A DNA stretch of 64,000 nucleotides, from the NCBI RefSeq assembly GCF_024448335.1, contig NZ_JAMOHM010000014.1, forward strand, positions 1 through 64,000. The letters run 5' to 3'. Both the position numbers and the translations under genes were made by a program. The stretch's first letter is position 1. Each line of letters opens with the position of its first letter. The notes under the pieces were generated by a model. That model was not told where the DNA came from. It was given only the letters and a program-made list of their open reading frames with translations, and ran no database searches. Positions 1 through 8,063 of the stretch are shown here, one piece after another. The stretch is from Stutzerimonas frequens (GTDB taxonomy: Bacteria > Pseudomonadota > Gammaproteobacteria > Pseudomonadales > Pseudomonadaceae).

Positions 1-133
1 CCCGCACTGAGGGGCACTTTCGGTGTTCACACAACGCTGACTGAGAGCAATCAGTATCGGATGGCCAATCAACGAAATTGGTTCTTGCAACAAGATTTGA
101 TATTGTATCGATATCGAATTTCGGAGAGGCGGC

Positions 134-412
134 ATGATTTCAGGTCTGAATGGCGGCAACTGCATCTTAAGCTCTATGGCGAAAGAGAGGGTTAAGAGCG
201 GCATGCTGAAACAAGCCCATATTTGTGGCAAAAAAGGGGCGTACACCGTGATTTTCCGTGGCACTGATTGGAAAGGCGAACCGCTAGTACTGAGTAGTTC
301 TAGGCAACCTTATGAAGCCAGAATTTTTAAAAGCGTAGATGGTGCATTATCCGAGCTACTACGGATCGGACTAACAGAAGCGTCGATTGAAATTAGTCAG
401 CCGTCCAACTAG
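134..412 (+). CDS. Hypothetical protein upstream of the type III mod gene
   Basis: This 92-residue ORF has a good ribosome binding site (GGAG about 8 bases before the ATG). Its stop lies inside the start of the following methyltransferase ORF (26-base overlap), which suggests translational coupling. I recognise no family. It is a small soluble protein with no signal peptide or membrane segment; it has a basic N-terminal half and an acidic helical-looking C-terminus. Position suggests a small accessory or regulatory protein of the R-M operon, but that is inference from context only. Confidence 0.55.
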   Translation: MISGLNGGNCILSSMAKERVKSGMLKQAHICGKKGAYTVIFRGTDWKGEPLVLSSSRQPYEARIFKSVDGALSELLRIGLTEASIEISQPSN

Positions 413-2348
413 CCGAAAGCAATTGAGATTAAAAGTGAAGATTCAAAAAGAAACTCTCTATTCTGAAATTGAAACCACAAATAGCAAACAACTGAAAGCT
501 CTCAAGAAATTGCTGCCCAACTGCTTTGACATGAAAGGAAACCTTATCCAAGAGCGTCTCCTTGAAATCGTACAGAGCAGTGATATCGACTTATCAAAAG
601 AAAGCTACAGCCTTAACTGGCTTGGCAAGTCGTATGCCCGCCTGCTCGCGAACCTCCCACCTAAATCCCTTATCAACGCTGATAACGAACACAATAGCGA
701 AGCACCACACAAAAATAGCAAAAACCTGCTCATAAAAGGTGACAACCTCGAAGTTCTCAAGCATCTAATCAACGCGTACAGCGAGAAGATCAAGATGATC
801 TATATTGACCCGCCATATAATACCGGGTCAGACGGGTTCGTGTACCATGACGATCGAAAATTTACCGCAGAACAGCTCTGCGACCTCGCCGGGTTAGATC
901 TGGAAGAAGCTGAGCGTATCCTCAGTTTCACTGACAAAGGTTCTAGTAGTCATAGCGCTTGGTTGACATTCATATACCCAAGGCTTTACGTCAGCAAAGA
1001 ATTGCTTACCGACGACGGTATTATATTTATATCGATTGACGATAATGAATTAGCGCAGCTCCGATTGGTGTGTGACGAGATATTTGGTGAGCATAACTTC
1101 ATTGGCATTATCTCCCGCTCGACCGGAACCCGTATGGGTTCTGGCAGCAGAGGCGTAGCTAGAGAACTTGATTACCTAGTAGTCTACGCGAAGTCAGATG
1201 CAGGTACGCTTAACAAATTGCTAATGACTCCTGAGCAGACTGAGATATACAACGAAGAAGACGAAAAAGGTAAGTATCTACTTCGCTCTTTAAGGCGCAC
1301 CGGCGGAGAAAACAGACGCGAAGATCGTCCCAGCATGTTTTACCCTGTAATCAATCCTGATGGCGAAGAGGTCTATCCACTTGCCCCTGAAGGATGGGAA
1401 AGCAGATGGGTTTGTGGTTACGATACATACAAAGAACTACTAAAAGCCAATGAGATCGTTTGGAGAAAAGTAAAGAAAGCAGAAATTGAAAAATGGCAAA
1501 TATACCAAAAGCATTACTTGAATGAAGATGGACGAGAAGTGTCTGATCTATGGACTGCTGAGGCAGGTAATAAAAAAGCCACCAAAGAGGTGAGCGCTTT
1601 ATTCGGCGGCTCAAAAGTCTTCACCAATCCGAAATCTGTCGACTTGATAAGTAAGACTATTCTTCTGGGCTCTAATGCCAACGATATAATTTTGGATTTT
1701 TTTGCAGGATCTGGAACCACTGCACATGCAGTTTTTGAGACCAACATCAAGCGAGAAGAAAATCGTAGCTTCATATTGGTGCAGCTACCAGAACTTACCG
1801 ATGCCGACTCAGTCGCCTATGAGAAAGGGTACACATCAATATTTGATATCACCAAAGACAGAATTATAGAGGCGGCAAATACTCTTAGGCAGAAAAACCC
1901 CGAATATCAAGGCGACCTCGGGTTTAAGATATTTGAGATTACTGAAGACTTCAGAGTAACTGACGAGAATCAGGAGCTCACGCTTTCAAATCTTACAATG
2001 TTTGACGATGTATTACTCAACAAGCATCAGTACAACACTCTTCTCACTACATGGGCATTGTATGACGGAAGCGAGCTTACTTCGCCAATGCATGAAGTTG
2101 ACTTAAACGGCTATAAGGCTCACCTCTGTGATAGACGTCTTTATCTTATAGACTCGGGCTTCACCACTGAGGCTCTGAAAGCACTAATCCTAAAGCTTGA
2201 CGACACCAACGATCAAAATTTTGATCCGAACAAAATAATATACTTTGCTAACAACTTTGACAGCGTCAAACAAATGGAACTTAATGAGGCCCTAAGAAGC
2301 TACTCCAATAAAAAGTCCATTGAAATAGATATTGTGGTGCGAAACTAA
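387..2348 (+). CDS. mod: Type III restriction-modification methyltransferase (Mod)
   Basis: Site-specific DNA N6-adenine methyltransferase and the specificity subunit of a type III R-M system; it pairs with the Res protein encoded next. The catalytic motif DPPYNTG is at residues 141-147 and the AdoMet-binding motif FFAGSGTT at about 438-445. This motif order is that of the beta class, as in type III Mod proteins. The N-terminus contains the family's LPNCF segment. The region between the motifs would hold the target recognition domain. The ORF opens with TTG at 387 inside the previous gene; an in-frame GTG at 435 is an alternative start. The stop overlaps the res ATG (TAATG). Base composition is clearly AT-rich against the island and chromosome, indicating separate acquisition. 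Confidence 0.93.
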   Translation: MKLVSRPTSRKQLRLKVKIQKETLYSEIETTNSKQLKALKKLLPNCFDMKGNLIQERLLEIVQSSDIDLSKESYSLNWLGKSYARLLANLPPKSLINADNEHNSEAPHKNSKNLLIKGDNLEVLKHLINAYSEKIKMIYIDPPYNTGSDGFVYHDDRKFTAEQLCDLAGLDLEEAERILSFTDKGSSSHSAWLTFIYPRLYVSKELLTDDGIIFISIDDNELAQLRLVCDEIFGEHNFIGIISRSTGTRMGSGSRGVARELDYLVVYAKSDAGTLNKLLMTPEQTEIYNEEDEKGKYLLRSLRRTGGENRREDRPSMFYPVINPDGEEVYPLAPEGWESRWVCGYDTYKELLKANEIVWRKVKKAEIEKWQIYQKHYLNEDGREVSDLWTAEAGNKKATKEVSALFGGSKVFTNPKSVDLISKTILLGSNANDIILDFFAGSGTTAHAVFETNIKREENRSFILVQLPELTDADSVAYEKGYTSIFDITKDRIIEAANTLRQKNPEYQGDLGFKIFEITEDFRVTDENQELTLSNLTMFDDVLLNKHQYNTLLTTWALYDGSELTSPMHEVDLNGYKAHLCDRRLYLIDSGFTTEALKALILKLDDTNDQNFDPNKIIYFANNFDSVKQMELNEALRSYSNKKSIEIDIVVRN

Positions 2349-5260
2349 TGGCCAAGGGATTTACATTCGAGAAAAACCTCCCCCATCAAACTGCGGGAGT
2401 CGATGCAGTCCTTGAGATTTACAGGGGAGCAACGCTTGGACACTCATCGGACGCTGGTGTGCGTCTCCTGGCAAACCCCGAATTAAAGCTTGACAAGAAA
2501 CAGTACGCCGAAAATGTCAAAGCTGTCCAAGAGCACAACAATATTGAAAGAATAAAAGCTCATTACGACGAAAATACACGTGTTATTGACGTATCTATGG
2601 AAACAGGTACAGGCAAAACATACACTTATACAAAAACCATATTTGAGCTGAATAAAGCCTATCAACTAAACAAATTTATTGTTGCCGTACCAACGCTTTC
2701 GATTAAGGCTGGCACAGTAAACTTTTTGAAAAGCGAAGCTTTGAAAGAACATTTCCGCGAAACCGGAAAAGAAATAAAGCTATATGTAGTTGAGAGCAAG
2801 AAGAGCGTCAAGAAAAACACCAAGTCTTATATGCCACAAGCAATCTATGACTTCGTTGAAGCCACTAATTATAATAAAAAATACATACACGTACTTATAA
2901 TTAATTCAGGAATGATCAATTCCCCGTCATTGACAGACACCTATGACCGAGGTTTACTGGACAATAGATACAACACTCCTGTTGATGCAATAAGCGCGGT
3001 TAAGCCTATAATAGTAGTTGATGAGCCACATAAATTTCCGGCTGGCAAAAAAACTTGGGAAAACATCGCTAAATTCAACGCACAAGCAGTGATTCGCTAT
3101 GGCGCGACATTCAACGAGCAATATTATAATCTAGTCTATCGCCTGACTGCGGTCGATGCTTTCAATAATGACTTGGTTAAAGGGATAAGTGCTTTCATAG
3201 AAGACATGGTCGGGGATGACTATGCAAGCCTTACTCTCAAACAGACAACCACGAAAGAGGCAGTATTTGAGCTTAACGAAAGCGGCTTGAAAAAAACCTT
3301 CAAGTTAAGCAAAGGTGAGTCTCTTGCAAAGACGCATCCGGTGATTCACGACCTGTATATTGAGTCGATGAATACTAAGATGGTCGTGCTGAGCAACGGA
3401 ATTGAACTTAGAGTCGGCAAATCAATAAATCCGTATTCTTACTCGGACACGCTCGAGAACAACATGATCCGCCGAGCGATTAAAGAGCATTTCAAACTGG
3501 AACGAGAAATGCTCACGCAACGCCCGCGAATTAAACCACTCACCCTCTTTTTCATCGATGACATCGAGGGATATAGAGACGGAAATAATATCTCCGGCAG
3601 CCTAAAGTCTGTTTTCGAAGAGTATGCACTCGCAGAAGCAAAAGAACTCTTGAAAAACGAAAAAGATGCATTCTACAGAAAATATCTAGAGAAGACGATA
3701 TCAGACATCAGCAATATTCATGGCGGCTACTTTTCCAAGGATAACAGTGAAAGCGATGAGAAAATTGAACAAGAAGTTAACGAGATCCTACATGACAAAG
3801 AACTTCTTCTGTCGTTAGATAATCCTAGACGCTTCATTTTCTCAAAGTGGACCCTTCGTGAAGGGTGGGACAATCCTAACATATTTAACATATGCAAGCT
3901 GCGATCGAGCGGTAGTAACACCTCAAAGCTGCAGGAAGTGGGAAGAGGTCTCCGCCTTCCAGTGAACGAGTATATGGCACGTGTAAACGACCGCCCGTTC
4001 ACGCTCAATTACTTTGTAGACTTCACCGAGAAAGATTTTGTTTCTTCACTAATTGAGGAAATCAATACGACGTCCTATAAGCCTGAGGCTCCTGCTAAGC
4101 TGACCCCAGAAATAAAAGCAATGGTGGCTGCCGCCTACCCTGCTCTATCATGGCTTAAAATCATGATGAATTTGGTGCAGAAGGGCATAATTGACGAAAA
4201 CGAAAACTTCACTGGCATCGATGCCTATAATCGATTTAGAGATGAATACCCTAATGCATTCCCAGCAGGTTTGAAACCTAATAAAATCAAATCTGCCAGC
4301 CTATCCAAAACCCGCGTAAAAATGCGTGAAGGGAAGTTTGAAGAGCTTCGAACTCTTTGGGAAATCATTAACCGAAAAGCGATCTTAGAATATAAAATTG
4401 CAAATGAAGATGAATTCTTTCATCTATTTAAAGCATATCTACAACAGGACTCCTTTAGATTCCGAAAAACTGGCATTCAAACCCGAATTGAGAAGTTGTA
4501 TATTCATAATGACACTGCAATGTCGAAATCAGTCTTTGGGGACGACGACGACTTTGCAAGGTTAAGCACCATGAATTACAAAGAGTTTGTCAACCGGCTA
4601 GCGGAGACCACCTTCATTAAACGCTCCACGCTGCACAGAGCCTTTACTGAAACGCAAAATGTATTTGACATAACTGAATTTCTTAACATTCACACAATAA
4701 GAAAAATAAAGTCAGGATTTAACAAGTTCTTGCTCCTCAACTCGTTTGCAAAATTTGAACTTGGATACAATATTATTTCGAACTCCGTCCACCCGACGAA
4801 GTTCACCGATACCACGGGAGATCCTTTCTCTGAGGTAAATGCTTCGGACTTAGGGGTTCTGAGTGATAATTCGCTCAGACCGTTAGACAGCTATCTTTTT
4901 GAAAATGCTTTCTACGACTCCGAACTCGAAAAGCTTAATATTACTTACCATGAAATTGAGAGCGTGGTTGTATTCACTAAAATACCAAAAAACTCAATCA
5001 AAATACCCGTTTCTGGCGGATACACCTACTCTCCAGATTTTGCTTACGTAGTCAAAACTGCGAACGGTGAATATTTAAATTTCATTATTGAAACAAAGAA
5101 TGTTAATGGGAATGACCAGTTAAGAAAAGAGGAAGAACGAAAAATTGAGCATGCAAAAGAGTTGTTCAGCAAAATAACCAAAGATATAAACGTTGAGTTC
5201 AAGACACAATTTGAAGAAGACGTCATTTACGACCTTCTAAAAAAAGCGCTTAACGCCTAA
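2348..5260 (+). CDS. res: Type III restriction endonuclease (Res)
   Basis: ATP-dependent restriction subunit that with Mod cleaves DNA carrying unmethylated type III sites. At 970 residues it has the normal family length. A superfamily 2 helicase core is visible: Walker A in METGTGKT (residues 84-91) and a DEAH-like Walker B in VVDEPHKF (DEPH at 225-228). Near the C-terminus a PD-(D/E)xK nuclease site is present: PD at 896-897 followed by ETK at 915-917. No frameshift or early stop is seen, so the system looks intact. It is translationally coupled to mod and shares its low GC content. Expected role: defence of the host, or of the element, against incoming DNA. Confidence 0.93.
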   Translation: MAKGFTFEKNLPHQTAGVDAVLEIYRGATLGHSSDAGVRLLANPELKLDKKQYAENVKAVQEHNNIERIKAHYDENTRVIDVSMETGTGKTYTYTKTIFELNKAYQLNKFIVAVPTLSIKAGTVNFLKSEALKEHFRETGKEIKLYVVESKKSVKKNTKSYMPQAIYDFVEATNYNKKYIHVLIINSGMINSPSLTDTYDRGLLDNRYNTPVDAISAVKPIIVVDEPHKFPAGKKTWENIAKFNAQAVIRYGATFNEQYYNLVYRLTAVDAFNNDLVKGISAFIEDMVGDDYASLTLKQTTTKEAVFELNESGLKKTFKLSKGESLAKTHPVIHDLYIESMNTKMVVLSNGIELRVGKSINPYSYSDTLENNMIRRAIKEHFKLEREMLTQRPRIKPLTLFFIDDIEGYRDGNNISGSLKSVFEEYALAEAKELLKNEKDAFYRKYLEKTISDISNIHGGYFSKDNSESDEKIEQEVNEILHDKELLLSLDNPRRFIFSKWTLREGWDNPNIFNICKLRSSGSNTSKLQEVGRGLRLPVNEYMARVNDRPFTLNYFVDFTEKDFVSSLIEEINTTSYKPEAPAKLTPEIKAMVAAAYPALSWLKIMMNLVQKGIIDENENFTGIDAYNRFRDEYPNAFPAGLKPNKIKSASLSKTRVKMREGKFEELRTLWEIINRKAILEYKIANEDEFFHLFKAYLQQDSFRFRKTGIQTRIEKLYIHNDTAMSKSVFGDDDDFARLSTMNYKEFVNRLAETTFIKRSTLHRAFTETQNVFDITEFLNIHTIRKIKSGFNKFLLLNSFAKFELGYNIISNSVHPTKFTDTTGDPFSEVNASDLGVLSDNSLRPLDSYLFENAFYDSELEKLNITYHEIESVVVFTKIPKNSIKIPVSGGYTYSPDFAYVVKTANGEYLNFIIETKNVNGNDQLRKEEERKIEHAKELFSKITKDINVEFKTQFEEDVIYDLLKKALNA

Positions 5261-5316
5261 TTCCAACTTCCAGTATAGGCCAGTATAAACACTGCGCCTA
5301 TACATTTAGACGCTCA

Positions 5317-5496
5317 TCACCTTAACAACTCATCTTTCACCGCCGAGTTAGCGAATGCAATTTCTATATATCTTACAACGTTAATAATTTCATCCAGTTG
5401 GCCATTCCGAAGCACCTCGTTGAATAGCTCTGCGGCGTAACCAGGGTCAGCACGAAACACTCTAGCCATAGCGTGGACATGAGAAACATCCTTCAT
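5317..5496 (-). pseudogene. Truncated addiction-module antidote (HigA-like) fragment
   Basis: A 59-residue ORF with AGGAGG seven bases before the ATG at 5496. Its core, with the segment PGYAAELFNEVLRNG, resembles the N-terminal half of the 'putative addiction module antidote' family, in which a DPxYAAELLNxAL segment precedes a helix-turn-helix. Here the reading frame stops before any HTH would begin, and no toxin gene is adjacent. It therefore looks like a remnant of a toxin-antitoxin pair, perhaps cut when the R-M cargo entered. It could still be expressed as a short protein. Confidence 0.5.
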
Positions 5497-5556
5497 CTGC
5501 ATTCCTCCTGCTAGCTCTAAACTTGTGTTAAGCAAGTCCCTCCAGCCTGAACTATG

Positions 5557-5927
5557 TCATTTATGAGTCTTTAATATTTCCCCCATCTGTTCACAGAGCC
5601 GGGTCTGAAGTCGTCTAAAACTAACCATAAGGGTCTCCACATCAATCGGCCCTCCGCCCCTCACAGGTCCGGCTGATAGCAAAAGTTTCAAAAGGCCAGC
5701 GACCCGCCCAAGGTCTCCATTGATCTTACCCAAGTCTGCAATAGCTTGCAGGTCAACAATCGACCGGATTGGCTGATTCAAACCAACAGCTCGCAGGAAC
5801 GCTGACTGAGACATGCCCGCTTGCGCGGCACGCTTTACCAGCTCAACGTGCTTATCTCCGTCACGAATACCTTAATGTATTCGTTCCGGGGCCGGGTGCC
5901 ATAGGTCGTCTTTTTCTTCTCTGCCAT
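5557..5927 (-). pseudogene. traJ: TraJ-like relaxosome protein, frameshifted
   Basis: In IncP plasmids TraJ is the oriT-binding protein that recruits the relaxase to nic. Two reading frames together give one TraJ-like protein. The first 24 codons run from the ATG at 5927 (start MAEKKKTTYG, with IKVFVT). The rest continues in a -1 frame from about 5859 (GDKHVELVKRAAQAGMSQSA) to the stop at 5557. The C-terminal part contains the RP4 TraJ-like block INGDLGRVAGLLKLLLS. The break is near 5857-5862. Either the gene is dead by a one-base deletion, the base was missed in sequencing, or -1 frameshifting restores it. The downstream ORF alone could begin at ATG 5814. In IncP the relaxase traI follows traJ; here the antitoxin remnant and res occupy that place. 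Confidence 0.75.
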
Positions 5928-6386
5928 TCGTCTCTCGCTCATGCCGGAGCGCCATCCAGGTGGGGCAGCAGCGCGCTTTTCCTTTGGTGCCGATCAGGCT
6001 TCCGTATCAGGTCGCGGCAGCGACTGTCTGCCTCGCAGAGCAAGATACTGTCGAGCCGCAGGCGAGTAAGGGGCGGTGGTGGAGGCCCTAGCTACGAAGT
6101 AGCGTAGGCCTACAACACACATCTTGCCAGCCATACTAACGCGATACTAGGCGATGAAAAGCGCAACTTAAAATATTCAATTCAAAATCGCGTACATTCG
6201 CATAGTGTCGCGCAGGATCGCATAGCGTCGCATAGCCTCGCGCACTGTCGCATTCAATCGCATAGATTCGCGTTAATTAAGTGCTAATACCCGAACTTAT
6301 TAGATCCTGTTAATTTAATAATCGAATCGCACGATGCGCGGTTGGAATGACTAACCACACCACCACCGAATCAGACGGGTCACGCT
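5928..6386. other. Candidate oriT / regulatory intergenic region
   Basis: This 459-base gap separates the minus-strand traJ remnant from the plus-strand tra-like genes, the position of oriT in IncP plasmids. It holds a GTAGGCCTAC palindrome near 6101-6110, the nine phased TCGC repeats (6188-6275), an imperfect inverted repeat with CTAATA at 6284-6289 and TATTAG at 6298-6303, and directly after it ATCCTGT at 6304-6310. The last resembles the P-type nic sequence ATCCTG^Y. No gene is evident; the reading frames across 5930-6107 show no recognisable protein. Confidence 0.45.
6188..6275. repeat. Nine 10-bp-phased direct repeats (TCGCRYAN)
   Basis: Copies of TCGC begin at 6188, 6198, 6208, 6218, 6228, 6238, 6248, 6258 and 6268, exactly 10 bases apart. 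The most common unit is TCGCATAG (four copies); variants are TCGCGTAC, TCGCGCAG, TCGCGCAC, TCGCATTC and TCGCGTTA. The spacing puts every copy on one face of the helix. In IncP oriT an accessory protein (TraK) binds and bends intrinsically curved DNA beside nic, so this array is a plausible accessory-protein site of a relaxosome. It could also be a partition or regulatory site. Confidence 0.8.
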
Positions 6387-6596
6387 ATGGCACGAAAAAC
6401 TTTATTGGATCGGCGCTCTGACGCTGTTCTTGAGCTAGAGACCGCAAAAGCAAAATTGGCGAAACTTGACAATGAAGCGGCAGAGAGAATTGCCCGAATT
6501 GCAATTAAGTCAGGACTGATTAATCTTCAATTGACGGACGAGAGAATCCGTGAAGAATTCGGCAGAATTGTGGAGCGAATCAGCAGAGAGGAATGA
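6387..6596 (+). CDS. Small TraC/TraD-family conjugal transfer protein
   Basis: A 69-residue charged, helical protein. The C-terminal half (AERIARIAIKSGL, then an acidic LTDERIREEFGRI stretch) matches the pattern of the small TraC/TraD proteins encoded beside oriT in Ti-type and IncP-like systems, where the motif is AERIGRIALKAGL followed by an acidic helix. In those systems they are accessory relaxosome proteins. It is the first gene after the candidate oriT and its stop overlaps the next ORF (ATGA), suggesting a two-gene unit. The ribosome binding site is weak. Function is inferred from this pattern and position. Confidence 0.6.
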   Translation: MARKTLLDRRSDAVLELETAKAKLAKLDNEAAERIARIAIKSGLINLQLTDERIREEFGRIVERISREE

Positions 6597-6826
6597 TGAT
6601 GAAGACAGCTCGCCGCATCAGCGCAATGGCTAATGAACTCAACGAACTCCAAGCCTGCCTGGGGCGGGCCAGCTTAAGGCCTTGCAACGACATTCAAGCA
6701 GCCCAACGCATTGCCGCTGAGCTGGCTTCGGCTTTGGAAGAATGGCACCTAGAGGCTTTGCACATCCCGGAGGCTGAGCGCGACGTATATCGATCTACAA
6801 ACCCCTACTTTTTTCGCATTAACTAA
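6593..6826 (+). CDS. Hypothetical small protein in the tra cluster
   Basis: A 77-residue ORF overlapping the previous stop. Three ATGs occur in a row (6593, 6596, 6599); GAGAGGA is best spaced for the third, so the true protein is probably 75 residues. It is predicted helical, with ISAMANELNELQ at the N-terminus and an LASALEEWHLEAL stretch, and no signal peptide or membrane segment. I recognise no family. A strong terminator follows at 6848. Its place between the candidate oriT and the trb operon suggests a mobilization accessory role, but nothing in the sequence proves it. Confidence 0.6.
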   Translation: MMMKTARRISAMANELNELQACLGRASLRPCNDIQAAQRIAAELASALEEWHLEALHIPEAERDVYRSTNPYFFRIN

Positions 6827-6847
6827 AGTCTTTTCTATGCGAGCTTG

Positions 6848-6871
6848 AAGCCCACTTAGGTGGGCTTTTTT
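6848..6871 (+). terminator. Rho-independent terminator after the small tra genes
   Basis: A perfect 8-bp stem (AAGCCCAC at 6848-6855, GTGGGCTT at 6860-6867) with a TTAG loop, followed by a T-run. It ends the two-gene unit 6387-6826. The T-run overlaps the left arm of the operator-like repeat starting at 6870. Confidence 0.85.
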
Positions 6872-6898
6872 GTCCGCCAACCGTTAGAAGACGGACAA
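6870..6898. promoter_or_regulatory. Operator-like inverted repeat upstream of the trb operon
   Basis: Arms TTGTCCG (6870-6876) and CGGACAA (6892-6898) flank 15 bases that contain CGTTAG at inner positions 6-11. The same architecture, with the same inner hexamer in the same place, occurs at 12671-12699 ahead of the alpA-repA-repC operon. Further half-site-like GGACA copies lie nearby at about 6961 and 6972. Probably a binding site for an element-encoded regulator. Confidence 0.6.
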
Positions 6899-6993
6899 TA
6901 TCCCTTTAACGCAAGCCAGGAATCTAGCGGCACTCGTTCAATCTATTCAAAATGATTTACGGACAGTTTCCGGACAACGGAACAGCGCTCTAA

Positions 6994-7011
6994 CGGATAG
7001 AATTCTATCCG
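6994..7011. promoter_or_regulatory. 18-bp perfect palindrome upstream of trbJ
   Basis: The sequence CGGATAGAATTCTATCCG reads the same on both strands. It lies 68 bases before the preferred trbJ start at 7079, in a gene-free stretch. It is a likely dimeric regulator site controlling the trb operon. It is not the KorA or KorB site of IncP plasmids. Confidence 0.55.
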
Positions 7012-7078
7012 CATATTCCAATATCTCTAACGACCCACAATAATGGATCTCGGAATATCCAAAAACAGAGGCTGCGAC

Positions 7079-7876
7079 ATGACGTCTAATCCACGTAATT
7101 CGCGTTATCGGAGCGCGTCGGTATCTGTCCGCAAAGGCATTATCAGCATCGTAACGAGCGGAGCCATAGCCTCAGGAGGTGTAACTTTCGTTACGCCGAC
7201 TCCTGCTTACGCGATCTACTGCTCAAATTGCTCAACCTTCTATCAGCAAATGTTCGAGTATGCCGAAGCGGTAAACACCGCTTTAAACACTGCTGAGTCG
7301 CTTCAAACTCAAATCCGGCAATACCAGAACATGGTCATTCAGGGCACCGCCTTGCCGAGGTCAATGTTTAGCAGCATCGCGGCCGACCTTGGATCTGTCG
7401 TTAGCCTCTATAAACGCTCGCAAGCGATAGGTCGCCAAATCCAGAATATGGATTCGCAATTTAACGCGGCTTTCCCAGGTTTCGAGTTCTACCTGAGTCA
7501 GGCTGCGAACTCGGCAGAGGTCTCGGCACGGGATCGCTACCAGAAATGGTCGGCGCAAGGTCGAGACAACGTAAAAACAGCACTCGAAGCAGCGAACCTC
7601 AACACGAGTACATTTGAGTCGGAAGACGTCCGGCTAGACCGCATGGTGGCTCGCTCACAATCTGCCGTGGGACGGATGCAAGCCATTCAGGCGGGTAACG
7701 AGATCGCTTCGCAGAACGTGCAGCAACTGCAGAAGCTACGGGACCTTTTAGCGACGCAAATCAACATGCAGGGCAATTACATGGCTCAGGCAGACGACCG
7801 GAAGGCCGCTAGCGAAGCCGCCGAACAGCAATTCGAGGCCCGGGAAAATAACTGGGGCCCTTCGGAGGATTTCTGA
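7079..7876 (+). CDS. trbJ: TrbJ-like conjugal transfer protein (VirB5-like)
   Basis: Exported component of the IncP-type mating-pair apparatus, placed at the pilus/exclusion interface. I prefer the ATG at 7079 (AGAGG eight bases upstream); an ATG at 7043 would add 12 residues. The protein has a basic N-terminus and a hydrophobic signal segment ending TPTPAYA before IYCSNC. A long helical, Gln-rich body follows (QTQIRQYQNMV, and YRxQKW-type segments), as in P-type TrbJ proteins. It ends in FEARENNWGPSEDF, which is repeated at the end of the next ORF. It is first of a four-gene plus-strand operon with the trbK-position gene, trbL and a membrane protein. TrbB-E, F, G, H and I are absent from the window. 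Confidence 0.85.
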   Translation: MTSNPRNSRYRSASVSVRKGIISIVTSGAIASGGVTFVTPTPAYAIYCSNCSTFYQQMFEYAEAVNTALNTAESLQTQIRQYQNMVIQGTALPRSMFSSIAADLGSVVSLYKRSQAIGRQIQNMDSQFNAAFPGFEFYLSQAANSAEVSARDRYQKWSAQGRDNVKTALEAANLNTSTFESEDVRLDRMVARSQSAVGRMQAIQAGNEIASQNVQQLQKLRDLLATQINMQGNYMAQADDRKAASEAAEQQFEARENNWGPSEDF

Positions 7877-7878
7877 CC

Positions 7879-8061
7879 ATGTTGAAACATAAGAGCTTTA
7901 TCGCTGTGCTGTGCATCACTTCTGCTCTGGGTGGTGCCGCTGTATCCGGATTCGTTATTCCGGTTAGCACCGACTGCATGACTGCTCAGCAGGCTACGCC
8001 GGATGCCGACAGGAAATTCGAAGCCCGGAAAAACAATTGGGGACCTTCTGAGGACTTCTGA
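7879..8061 (+). CDS. Small exported/membrane protein at the trbK (entry exclusion) position
   Basis: A 60-residue protein with a signal-anchor-like N-terminus (KHKSFIAVLCITSALGGAA), lying between trbJ and trbL exactly where IncP plasmids carry trbK, the entry-exclusion lipoprotein. GGAGG lies nine bases before its ATG. Unlike TrbK it shows no convincing lipobox; the Cys at residue 33 follows STD, a poor fit. Its last 14 residues (FEARKNNWGPSEDF) match the TrbJ C-terminus at 13 of 14 positions, and the DNA differs mainly by silent changes. It may be an exclusion protein sharing a recognition tag with TrbJ (inference). Confidence 0.6.
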   Translation: MLKHKSFIAVLCITSALGGAAVSGFVIPVSTDCMTAQQATPDADRKFEARKNNWGPSEDF

Positions 8062-8063
8062 CT

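Noticed and set aside
5769..6107. 112-codon plus-strand ORF over the traJ start and candidate oriT
   Set aside because: It overlaps the traJ frame on the other strand, has no recognisable domains or ribosome binding site, and its protein is low in normal composition.
6180..6280. The phased TCGC repeats as a CRISPR array
   Set aside because: Units are 8 bases at 10-base spacing with no spacers; no cas genes are present.
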